From Actinomycetota bacterium (GTDB lineage Bacteria > Actinomycetota > Humimicrobiia > Humimicrobiales > Humimicrobiaceae): 5,028 nucleotides of DNA. This document shows, one piece after another, positions 1-5,028 of this stretch (position 1 is the stretch's first letter; each line of letters starts with the position of its first letter). The notes beneath the pieces were generated by a model. The model was given only the letters and a program-made list of their open reading frames with translations, was not told the origin of the DNA and ran no database searches. The stretch lies in contig JAQUMQ010000132.1 of assembly GCA_028718045.1 (NCBI GenBank), positions 1 through 5,028 of the forward strand, written 5' to 3'. Made by a program: the position numbers and the translations under genes.

Positions 1-1
1 G

Positions 2-70
2 CTTAAATATGGCATAGATGATTTGAGAATATTTTTTGAAAACGACATCAGGTTCTTAAAACAATTTTAA
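2..70 (+). CDS. pheS: Phenylalanyl-tRNA synthetase alpha subunit, C-terminal end (partial)
   Basis: Only the last 22 codons and a TAA stop are inside the window. They read LKYGIDDLRIFFENDIRFL and then KQF, which is the characteristic C-terminus of bacterial PheS: the YGIDD(I/L)R.F.END.RFL.QF block that closes the class II catalytic domain. PheS is the catalytic subunit of the alpha2-beta2 enzyme that charges tRNA-Phe in the cytoplasm. The stop is 31 nt before the GTG start of pheT, the normal pheST arrangement, so the two are almost certainly co-transcribed. The promoter and any upstream control element, such as a T-box or an attenuator, lie outside the window. Identification rests on the motif and on the pheT neighbour. 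Confidence 0.93.
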   Translation, partial: LKYGIDDLRIFFENDIRFLKQF

Positions 71-101
71 ATAAAAGCAACTTATGAGGGGTACTTAACT
101 C

Positions 102-2516
102 GTGAAAATTACTTATAACTGGTTGAAAGAATTTCTTGAAGGTCTGGAGAATTATTCTCCAAGCGACATTGCATATAAGCTTACAATGAGCGGAACCGAA
201 GTAAAAAAGCTGGAATATATAGGAGAAAAATATAAAGATATGGTTATTGCTCAGATCGTAAGTTTTATGAAACATCCCGATGCAGATAAGTTATCTATAT
301 GTAAGGTAAATACCGGTAAAGATATTTTAAATATTGTATGCGGAGCCAAGAATTTCAAGGTAAATGATACAGTTGTTCTTGCTCTCGAAGGAGCAAAAGT
401 CGGTGATTTTACCATTAAAAAAAGTAAAATCAGAGGTGAGTATTCGGAAGGCATGATGTGTTCCGAAAAAGAATTGGGGCTTTCGCAGGAATCTGATGGA
501 ATTCTGATTTTGGAAGGCAACTATATCATCGGAGAAAGTTTTGCCAAACAGACTGGTCTTGACGATTGGGTTTTTGAAATAGAAGTTACACCTAACAGGC
601 CGGACTGTCTTAGTGTTGTTGGAATAGCAAGAGAGATAAGTGCTTGTATGGAATTAAATTTGAAGTTGCCGGAATATGAAAATTATGCCGATCCTTTTGA
701 TGATGATAAATTTAAAATAAGGATAAAAGACTATAAGCTTTGTCCAAGATATTCCGCAAAAATATTCAACAATGTTATTAAAAACAAAACACCTTTCTGG
801 ATGAGGAACAGGCTCGCTATTTGCGATATCAGGTCTGTGGATCCGGTGGTTGACTTAACAAATTATGTTATGCTTGAAACTGGCCAACCCTTGCATGCTT
901 TTGACGCAGATCTTTTATCATCAAACAAAATAATAATAAGGCCGGCTGTCCAAGGAGAATCAATAATCCTAATTGATGGGTCGATAAAAAATTTGGATGA
1001 AAACATGATTATAATAGCTGATGAAAAATATCCCGTGGCAATAGCGGGAATAATGGGAGGGAAAAATACCGAAATAAATGACAACACAAAAAATGTTTTT
1101 CTCGAATCAGCTAATTTTTATGGTCCATCAATAATGAAAACTTCAAAAAAAATAGGTTTAAGAAGCGAAGCTTCGAATAGGTTTGAGAAAAAAATTGACC
1201 CCGATCTTACGGTACATGCCATAAAAAGGTTCGGAAATCTTTTGGAAAGTATTACTGGTCAAAAATATGTCGGTTGTATTTATGACGAACATAACGAGAT
1301 AGACAGACATAGAATAATCAATCTGAGGAGCAAAAAGATAAAACAGGTTCTTGGTATGAATATAAAAGATAGCGTGGTTTCGAAAATACTTGAAAAACTC
1401 GGCATAAAAAATGACATTAAAGATGATTATATTCGTGTATCGGTACCTTCATTTAGGTTTGAAGATATAGAAAGAGAAATAGATTTAGTGGAAGAAGTTG
1501 CGCGGATTTATGGTTTCGAAAATATTACTACTCGTGAGCTTGAATCAAAATTCAGGCAAGGTAAATATACATATAAACAGAAAACATTACAAGATATAAA
1601 AACCGCACTTGTTAATCGCGGCTTTAGTGAAGTGATAAATTATTCTTTTATAGGTCTTAAAGAATTAATTTTCTTTGGTTTGGACAAAGAGAAGGAATTC
1701 AAAAAATATGTCAGGATTTTCAATCCTTTAAATGAGGATTTTGAAATATTAAGGACATCACTTTTACAATCCTTGATGGCAAATGTTAAAAACAATGTTG
1801 CAAAAAAAACAAATGATATAAGAATTTTTGAAATATCGAAAATATTCTTAAAAAATAATTTAAAGGAAACCAATCTCCCAGAGGAGGCAACAAAGCTTGC
1901 TGTTCTGGTTTCCGGCAAAGCAAATATTAAAAACTGGAATAGCGGTGAAAGATTTTTTGATTTTTATGATTTAAAAGGCATTCTTGAATGTTTATTTGAA
2001 AAATTCAAATGCAAAGACAGATTGTTTGTTTCAAATAATGAATATAAATTTTTTCACCCGGTAATTAGCGGAAATATTAATTTTGATGACGAATCAATCG
2101 GCGCAATAGGAAAAATACATCCGCAGCTTATAAATGCAATGGACATAAAACAAGATGTTTTTTATTTTGAACTTGATCTCGATAAGTTCATCAAAAAGTC
2201 CAGAAAGGAAAAGAAATTTAATCCCATTCCGCAGTTTCCTTCGATCAGCATAGACTTAGCCGTAGTTATTGATGAAAATATAGCAAGTTTGGAAGTTGAA
2301 AAAGAAATTTATAAAAATGGCGGAAAATTTTTAAGAAATTTAAGGCTGTTTGATTTTTATAAAGGGAAGCAAGTCGAAGATGGCAAGAAAAGCCTTGCGT
2401 ATTCTCTTGAATTCAGAGCTGACGACAGAACATTAAAAGATGTTGAAGTCGAAATAATATCCAAAAGGATAATAGAAAATCTGGATAAAAAATTAGGCGC
2501 AAAACTAAGACAGTGA
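102..2516 (+). CDS. pheT: Phenylalanyl-tRNA synthetase beta subunit
   Basis: A complete 804-residue protein, the usual length for bacterial PheT (about 790-810). It pairs with PheS to charge tRNA-Phe and carries the editing site that clears mischarged Tyr-tRNA-Phe. The start is a GTG at 102, with GAGGGG at 86-91 about 10 nt upstream. The resulting N-terminus MKITYNWLKEFL is canonical for the family. Domains in order: N-terminal piece 1-38; EMAP-II-like tRNA-binding fold about 40-150 (HPDADKLSICKVNTG at 58-72, CGAKNF at 80-85, SEGMMCSEKELGL at 115-127); B3/B4 editing domain about 205-380, opened by EVTPNRPDCLS at 161-171, with GQPLHAFDAD (His265), GIMGG at 316-320, VFLESANFYG (Glu335) and GLRSEASNRFEKKIDP at 352-367; B5 domain about 400-475, ending in EIDLVEEVARIYGFENI; catalytic-like core about 490-690 (FNPLNEDFEILRTSLL); FDX-ACB anticodon-binding domain about 709-804 (PQFPSISIDLAVVID, LEFRADDRTLKD). 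No frameshift or truncation is seen. Lys364 replaces the Gly common in the RFE(K/R)G(V/I)DP motif. Confidence 0.98.
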   Translation: MKITYNWLKEFLEGLENYSPSDIAYKLTMSGTEVKKLEYIGEKYKDMVIAQIVSFMKHPDADKLSICKVNTGKDILNIVCGAKNFKVNDTVVLALEGAKVGDFTIKKSKIRGEYSEGMMCSEKELGLSQESDGILILEGNYIIGESFAKQTGLDDWVFEIEVTPNRPDCLSVVGIAREISACMELNLKLPEYENYADPFDDDKFKIRIKDYKLCPRYSAKIFNNVIKNKTPFWMRNRLAICDIRSVDPVVDLTNYVMLETGQPLHAFDADLLSSNKIIIRPAVQGESIILIDGSIKNLDENMIIIADEKYPVAIAGIMGGKNTEINDNTKNVFLESANFYGPSIMKTSKKIGLRSEASNRFEKKIDPDLTVHAIKRFGNLLESITGQKYVGCIYDEHNEIDRHRIINLRSKKIKQVLGMNIKDSVVSKILEKLGIKNDIKDDYIRVSVPSFRFEDIEREIDLVEEVARIYGFENITTRELESKFRQGKYTYKQKTLQDIKTALVNRGFSEVINYSFIGLKELIFFGLDKEKEFKKYVRIFNPLNEDFEILRTSLLQSLMANVKNNVAKKTNDIRIFEISKIFLKNNLKETNLPEEATKLAVLVSGKANIKNWNSGERFFDFYDLKGILECLFEKFKCKDRLFVSNNEYKFFHPVISGNINFDDESIGAIGKIHPQLINAMDIKQDVFYFELDLDKFIKKSRKEKKFNPIPQFPSISIDLAVVIDENIASLEVEKEIYKNGGKFLRNLRLFDFYKGKQVEDGKKSLAYSLEFRADDRTLKDVEVEIISKRIIENLDKKLGAKLRQ

Positions 2517-2534
2517 AATGATTGAGCCTTAAAA

Positions 2535-2613
2535 CTTTTACCGGCAAGGGGATTGCATCGATATGATTTTATTAAAATAGCCAAGCTATTGATTGCAATT
2601 TGCCTGTTAAAAG
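2535..2613. terminator. Long imperfect hairpin between convergent genes, likely bidirectional terminator
   Basis: The 105-nt convergent gap between pheT and the omega-amidase gene folds almost end to end. Outer stem: 2535-2547 (CTTTTACCGGCAA) pairs with 2600-2613 (TTGCCTGTTAAAAG), with one mismatch and one bulged T. A GGGG bulge follows at 2548-2551. Inner stem: 2552-2563 (ATTGCATCGATA) pairs with 2587-2599 (TATTGATTGCAAT), with one bulged T and one G-T pair, leaving a 23-nt loop. A competing small hairpin, AATAGC-CAA-GCTATT, lies at 2576-2590. The structure starts 18 nt after the pheT stop and ends 8 nt from the amidase stop. A TTTT run follows it on the minus-strand read, and a TAAATATTTTA stretch on the plus-strand read. 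The T tracts are short, so a terminator role is inference; the pairing is read directly. Confidence 0.5.
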
Positions 2614-2621
2614 TAAATATT

Positions 2622-3431
2622 TTATCGGTATAAGTCCGGTTTCAGATGTTTTATAAGCGGAAGACTTTGTCTTACCTCATCAATAAGATTTAAATCGATG
2701 CTTCCATACAAAATACGCTCTTTTTCGTCAGCTTTTGCAATTATATTGCCCCAGGGATCTATAATAATAGAATGCCCGTATGAAACATAGCTTGATTTTG
2801 TGTTGCGAGCAGAAGATGCTGCAATAAAAAAAATCTGGTTATCGATGGCACGAGCTCTTGCAGTAATTTCCCAATGTGCGGGTCCGGTAATCATATTGAA
2901 TGCAGCCGGAGCGATTATGATTTTTGCATTTTTCAGTGACATTTTTCTGATGAGTTCAGGAAATCTTATGTCGTAACAAATTGCCAATCCGATCCTGCAA
3001 TACTCGGTATCAAAAACAGTAACGGTAGTACCTGGTGAAATTACAGATGATTCTTTAAAAATTAATTTATCTTTGATGTTAACGTCAAATAAATGCAGCT
3101 TCCTATGTTTCCCAATAAGATTACCGTTTCTGTCAAATGAATAGGATGTATTAAAAAGATTGTTTTCGTCTTTTTCGCAAATCGATCCGCCAATTATATA
3201 TGTGTGAAGTTCTCTTGAAAGACAGGACAGCATATCGGATGATATTCCCGGATATTTTTCGGCATATTTCGAAAACAATTTAATGTCATAAGGAGCATTA
3301 AAAATTTCAGGCAGTATGATTATATCTGCGTTATTTGCTGCCGATTCCCTGATCATTTTCTCTGCTTTTTTAAGATTTTTTCTTTTATTGGATGAAACCG
3401 ATAACTGGCATAAAGCACATTTAATAATCAT
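2622..3431 (-). CDS. Carbon-nitrogen hydrolase, omega-amidase (Nit2) type
   Basis: A complete 269-residue cytoplasmic member of the nitrilase superfamily. The Glu-Lys-Cys triad is visible: Glu42 in ILPEIFNAPYD, Lys111 in GKHRKLHLFD and Cys152 in LAICYDIRFPEL. A supporting Glu127 sits in FKESSVISPG. The stretch AAFNMITGPAHWE (176-188), followed by ARARAIDNQ (191-199), GHSIIIDPWGN (219-229) and the ending LPLIKHLKPDLY, matches Nit2 omega-amidases better than Nit1 (deaminated-glutathione amidase). Nit2 enzymes hydrolyse alpha-ketoglutaramate and alpha-ketosuccinamate, the products of glutamine and asparagine transamination, to alpha-ketoglutarate or oxaloacetate plus ammonia. The substrate here is inferred from similarity. 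The ATG lies 8 nt after the pcm stop. The spacer TTTTAACC has no good Shine-Dalgarno sequence, so translation probably depends on coupling to pcm. The gene is the last of its transcript and ends against the convergent hairpin. Confidence 0.92.
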   Translation of the reverse strand: MIIKCALCQLSVSSNKRKNLKKAEKMIRESAANNADIIILPEIFNAPYDIKLFSKYAEKYPGISSDMLSCLSRELHTYIIGGSICEKDENNLFNTSYSFDRNGNLIGKHRKLHLFDVNIKDKLIFKESSVISPGTTVTVFDTEYCRIGLAICYDIRFPELIRKMSLKNAKIIIAPAAFNMITGPAHWEITARARAIDNQIFFIAASSARNTKSSYVSYGHSIIIDPWGNIIAKADEKERILYGSIDLNLIDEVRQSLPLIKHLKPDLYR

Positions 3432-3439
3432 GGTTAAAA

Positions 3440-4087
3440 TTAGGTATAATCTTTAACTAAAGGAACAAATGATACACCGCAGATTTCTTTTTTAATAATT
3501 TTTTCGCCCATTTTTTTTACTTTAAACAAAGATTGGGATAATCCGCAATCACCAAGCGGAATCATCATTAATCCGTTATCTTTCAATTGCTCAATCAAAG
3601 GTTTGGGTATATATTTAGGTGCCGCGGTTACGATGATTTTATCAAAGGGAGATTTATCAACCCAACCCTTATAGCCGTCGGAATTTTTAAAATGAATATT
3701 TTTATAATTAAGTTTGCCCAGTATCTTCTCAGCGTTTTTTGATAAGTCATATATTTTTTCTACGGTAAAGACTTCTTTTGCTATCTCGGCCAAAATAGCT
3801 GTCTGGTATCCTGATCCCGTACCTATTTCCAGAACTATATCTTCTTTTTTTAACTCAAGTTCTTGTGTCATCAAAGCAACGATATATGGCTGTGATATAG
3901 TTTGGCCGGAACCTATGGGTAACGGATGATCCGAATAAGCATCATTATAATAGTTTTCATTCACAAACAAATGCCTTGGAACTTTTTTCATTGCATTTAA
4001 GACATTATCATCGGTTATATTTCTGGCAAGTATTTGCGACTTAACCATACCTTCTCTTAAAATATTGAATTTATCATATTCTTTCAT
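3440..4087 (-). CDS. pcm: Protein-L-isoaspartate O-methyltransferase
   Basis: A complete 215-residue cytoplasmic enzyme of normal length for bacterial Pcm. It transfers a methyl group from S-adenosylmethionine to L-isoaspartyl residues in aged proteins, starting their repair to aspartate (EC 2.1.1.77). Family signatures in order: the N-terminal helix LREGMVKSQILARNITD (10-26), VPRHLFV (36-42), the substrate loop PIGSGQTISQP (57-67), SAM motif I VLEIGTGSGYQTAILA (85-100) with the acidic Glu110 after it, motif II-like FDKIIVTAAP (148-157), motif III-like LKDNGLMMIPLG (168-179), and the C-terminal GVSFVPL (204-210). The ATG at 4087 is preceded by AAAGG about 6 nt upstream. The gene is the first of a two-gene unit with the omega-amidase gene. 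No signal peptide is present. The call is secure. Confidence 0.97.
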   Translation of the reverse strand: MKEYDKFNILREGMVKSQILARNITDDNVLNAMKKVPRHLFVNENYYNDAYSDHPLPIGSGQTISQPYIVALMTQELELKKEDIVLEIGTGSGYQTAILAEIAKEVFTVEKIYDLSKNAEKILGKLNYKNIHFKNSDGYKGWVDKSPFDKIIVTAAPKYIPKPLIEQLKDNGLMMIPLGDCGLSQSLFKVKKMGEKIIKKEICGVSFVPLVKDYT

Positions 4088-4130
4088 TGCGCACCTTTTA
4101 AAAAAAATTCTTAAAATAAACTATTTTATC

Positions 4131-4166
4131 TTTAATTAAATAATCTCTAAAAATTATTTAATTAAA
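4131..4166. repeat. Perfect 14-bp inverted repeat upstream of pcm
   Basis: The left arm TTTAATTAAATAAT (4131-4144) and the right arm ATTATTTAATTAAA (4153-4166) are exact reverse complements with an 8-nt spacer, CTCTAAAA. Each arm contains the self-complementary decamer TTTAATTAAA (4131-4140 and 4157-4166), with centres 26 bp apart. The nearer edge is 43 nt before the pcm start. No T run follows on the minus-strand read, which argues against a terminator. It could be a pair of operator sites, a cruciform, or a weak A-U hairpin in the pcm leader. The repeat is certain; its role is not known. Confidence 0.6.
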
Positions 4167-4189
4167 ATCAATCTTATTGTTTTTCCCAA
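4161..4189 (-). promoter_or_regulatory. Candidate pcm promoter
   Basis: On the minus strand, TTGGGA (4189-4184) is followed after 17 nt by TTTAAT (4166-4161), a passable sigma-70 type pair. The -10 box would overlap the right arm of the inverted repeat, so a protein bound there could block transcription. The resulting leader would be about 65 nt. In DNA this AT-rich, -10 look-alikes are common, so this is only a candidate. Confidence 0.3.
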
Positions 4190-4226
4190 CCTTATTTAGC
4201 CTTATATCGGGATTCATTTGAAAGTA

Positions 4227-4409
4227 TTAAGTAAATTTAAAATATAAATTTAATATAAATAATACAATGTTTACCAAAAAACTTAAAATCAAAACAAAAA
4301 AAAGAATTCTTGAAAAAAGGCAGCTTGTTTTTGAAATATCTTCAAAACTAAAAATGCCTGCATATAATACTAAAATAAGAGATATAATTGCCGAGGAAAA
4401 TAATATCAT
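4227..4409 (-). CDS. Small two-helix membrane protein, DUF1328/YtjA-like
   Basis: A 60-residue, very hydrophobic protein with two predicted membrane helices, about residues 4-20 and 31-55. They are joined by a short polar turn, GIFSFEDISKTS (19-29 region), which contains the few charged residues. The plan resembles the DUF1328 (YtjA) family of tiny inner-membrane proteins: a first helix ending in an (A)G-x-F-x-F segment, a short loop, then (S/A)(R/K)ILFFVLILSFLV-like residues. DUF1328 members are about 50-60 residues long and of unknown function. In favour of a real gene, AAAGGG (4420-4415) sits 5 nt before the ATG, and the composition is that of a membrane protein. Against it, a hydrophobic reading frame can arise by chance in AT-rich DNA, and the loop lacks the family's Gly/Ala-rich GGIAGAA pattern. 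The gene lies 139 nt upstream of pcm on the same strand. No convincing promoter of its own was found. Confidence 0.6.
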   Translation of the reverse strand: MILFSSAIISLILVLYAGIFSFEDISKTSCLFSRILFFVLILSFLVNIVLFILNLYFKFT

Positions 4410-4414
4410 ATATG

Positions 4415-4420
4415 CCCTTT
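4415..4420 (-). promoter_or_regulatory. Ribosome binding site of the small membrane protein
   Basis: AAAGGG on the minus strand, followed by CATAT and then the ATG at 4409. The 5-nt spacing is good. This site is the main reason for treating the 60-residue frame as a gene and for choosing this start. Confidence 0.55.
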
Positions 4421-4429
4421 ATTAATTTT

Positions 4430-4459
4430 TTGACTTTTAAATAACAATTTTGTGATAAT
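4430..4459 (+). promoter_or_regulatory. Sigma-70 promoter of the DUF2807 lipoprotein gene
   Basis: TTGACT (4430-4435) is followed after 18 nt by GATAAT (4454-4459). A TG at 4451-4452 forms an extended -10 (TGTGATAAT). This is the best promoter match in the window. Transcription should start near 4466, giving a leader of about 130 nt before the ATG at 4598. It faces away from the small membrane protein gene, whose start is 20 nt from the -35 box. Confidence 0.6.
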
Positions 4460-4465
4460 GTTAAG

Positions 4466-4597
4466 TATGAAAATATTTTTATATATAAAATGAATCATTT
4501 TTTATGTTATATCGCGCAATGTTTAAATATATGATTTGATTTTAATATATTAAAAAATAAAATAAATCATTTTTTTATTTTACGAGGAGAAAATATT
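4466..4597 (+). other. Long AT-rich 5' leader of the lipoprotein gene
   Basis: Between the predicted transcription start and the ATG is a leader almost without G or C, apart from an ATCGCGCA patch (4511-4518). It holds an AATCAT-plus-T-run motif twice (4493-4505 and 4565-4578), a hairpin at 4531-4570 and the ribosome binding site AGGAG (4585-4589), 8 nt before the start. No known riboswitch core was recognised. Two tiny overlapping frames (4458-4493 and 4490-4534) lack ribosome binding sites and are not called. Confidence 0.4.
4531..4578 (+). terminator. AT-rich hairpin with T run in the leader, attenuator-like
   Basis: ATGATTT-G-ATTTTA (4531-4544) pairs with TAAAATAAATCAT (4558-4570): 13 pairs with one bulged G and a 13-nt A/T loop. 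It is followed at once by TTTTTTATTTTA, then the ribosome binding site. The shape is that of an intrinsic terminator, but the stem contains only one G-C pair, so it is probably weak. It might instead be a leader hairpin affecting translation or mRNA stability. Confidence 0.3.
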
Positions 4598-5028
4598 ATG
4601 AAATTGAATATTACCGGCTGCTTAAAAAATAATAAATTTCCGATTATATTTTTAACCGTTATCGTATTTTTTTGTTTATTGTTTACATCATGCATGTGGA
4701 GGATTTCATTTGACAGCTTAACAGGTTCGGGCAGTATTGTAAGCGAGACTCGCAATGTCAGGGATTTTAGTAAAATCGAAATTACCGGTATGGGCAAGCT
4801 TATTATAAAACAGTCGGATGAGGAATCGTTAGAGCTTGAAGGAGAAGACAATATAATAAATAAAATATATGCAGAAACCAAAAGTGACACTTTAAAGATC
4901 GGATTCAAAAATAATTTAAATATCATTCCTACAAAAGATATAAAATTTTATCTTGTTGTTAGGGATTTGACATCCATTACATCAAATGGATCTGTGTCGA
5001 TAAACGGTGAAGATTTGAATTTAAAAAA
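4598..5028 (+). CDS. DUF2807 (head GIN domain) lipoprotein, N-terminal part
   Basis: The gene opens with ATG at 4598, 8 nt after AGGAG, and runs off the window after 143 codons with no stop. Residues 1-13 form a charged N-region (MKLNITGCLKNNK). Residues 14-28 are a hydrophobic core. LFTSC (28-32) is a signal peptidase II site with Cys32 as the lipid anchor; Phe at -3, where Leu is usual, makes it slightly atypical. From about residue 43 comes GSGSIVSETRNVRDFSKIEI, then GMGKLIIKQSDEESLELEGEDNI and DIKFYLVVRDLTSITSNGSVSI. This repeating short-strand pattern, with R-x-(V)-x-x-F-x-x-I and the 'L-x-(V/L)-E-G-(E/D)-(D)-N' block, is typical of DUF2807, also called the head GIN domain. This beta-solenoid-like fold is found in exported proteins and has been annotated as a putative adhesin head. 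The protein should sit lipid-anchored outside the cytoplasmic membrane. Its function is unknown; binding or adhesion is only a family-level guess. The full domain is about 180-200 residues, so its second half lies beyond the edge. Confidence 0.85.
   Translation, partial: MKLNITGCLKNNKFPIIFLTVIVFFCLLFTSCMWRISFDSLTGSGSIVSETRNVRDFSKIEITGMGKLIIKQSDEESLELEGEDNIINKIYAETKSDTLKIGFKNNLNIIPTKDIKFYLVVRDLTSITSNGSVSINGEDLNLK

Larger units (their letters stand above)
4088..4226. other. AT-rich spacer upstream of pcm
   Basis: This 139-nt stretch lies between the stop of the small membrane protein gene and the pcm start, both on the minus strand. No coding sequence is seen in it. It holds the pcm ribosome binding site (AAAGG, 4094-4098), the inverted repeat at 4131-4166 and a possible pcm promoter at 4161-4189. 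Three loosely similar CTTAT runs (4173, 4191, 4201) are probably chance in such AT-rich DNA. Confidence 0.6.

Noticed and set aside
71..101. Possible regulatory element between pheS and pheT
   Set aside because: The 31 nt hold only the pheT ribosome binding site; there is no room for, or trace of, a T-box or attenuator.
48..275. Minus-strand frame of 75 codons over the pheS end and the pheT start
   Set aside because: It overlaps two secure plus-strand genes, has no family resemblance, and runs antisense to conserved PheT sequence.
251..520. Minus-strand frame of 89 codons inside pheT
   Set aside because: It is antisense to the conserved tRNA-binding domain of PheT and has no recognisable protein motif.
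863..1087. Minus-strand frame of 74 codons inside pheT
   Set aside because: It is antisense to the editing domain; its hydrophobic look comes from reading AT-rich codons backwards.
1640..1918. Minus-strand frame of 92 codons inside pheT
   Set aside because: It lies wholly within the secure PheT reading frame, and nothing supports a second gene.
2357..2584. Minus-strand frame across the pheT end and the convergent gap
   Set aside because: It is antisense to the FDX-ACB domain and passes through the intergenic hairpin; no ribosome binding site or homology is seen.
3714..3929. Plus-strand frame of 71 codons inside pcm
   Set aside because: It is antisense to the SAM-binding core of Pcm, which is clearly the real gene.
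4173..4207. Three CTTAT-containing near-repeats upstream of pcm
   Set aside because: They are only 5-7 matching bases with irregular spacing in AT-rich DNA, too weak to call an operator array.
4458..4534. Two tiny overlapping frames in the lipoprotein leader (11 and 14 codons, joined by ATGA)
   Set aside because: Neither has a ribosome binding site, and short frames are expected by chance; translation cannot be argued from this sequence.
4567..4926. Minus-strand frame of 119 codons over the lipoprotein gene
   Set aside because: The plus strand has the promoter, ribosome binding site, signal peptide and DUF2807 pattern; the minus frame has none of these.

Overview
The window is AT-rich (about one third G+C by eye), with frequent AUA, AGA and AAA codons, clear AGGAG-type ribosome binding sites and one GTG start. 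All genes are bacterial in type. The mix of a PheST operon, an omega-amidase, a protein isoaspartate methyltransferase and a head-GIN lipoprotein suits an AT-rich, probably anaerobic or candidate-phylum bacterium. The sequence alone does not fix the phylum.

Layout. Positions 2-70 are the last codons of pheS. Positions 102-2516 are a complete pheT, so the two subunits of phenylalanyl-tRNA synthetase form the usual operon. A convergent gap (2517-2621) is almost filled by one long imperfect hairpin that probably ends transcription from both sides. On the minus strand, pcm (4087 to 3440) is followed after 8 nt by a Nit2-type omega-amidase gene (3431 to 2622). This two-gene unit joins protein repair with metabolite repair. 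Further upstream on the same strand is a small two-helix membrane protein of DUF1328/YtjA type (4409 to 4227), with its own ribosome binding site. The spacer between it and pcm carries a perfect 14-bp inverted repeat built from two TTTAATTAAA palindromes. On the plus strand, a good sigma-70 promoter (4430-4459) and a leader of about 130 nt precede a lipoprotein gene with a DUF2807 (head GIN) domain, which is cut by the window end.

How it works together. pheST is translation housekeeping. The pcm/nit2 pair handles by-products of deamidation and isomerisation of amino acids in proteins and of transamination of glutamine and asparagine. The small membrane protein and the surface lipoprotein lie on either side of a divergent intergenic region (4410-4597) and belong to the cell envelope. 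I see no mobile element, CRISPR array, tRNA, rRNA or defence system. The less ordinary parts are the small membrane protein and the structured non-coding stretches.
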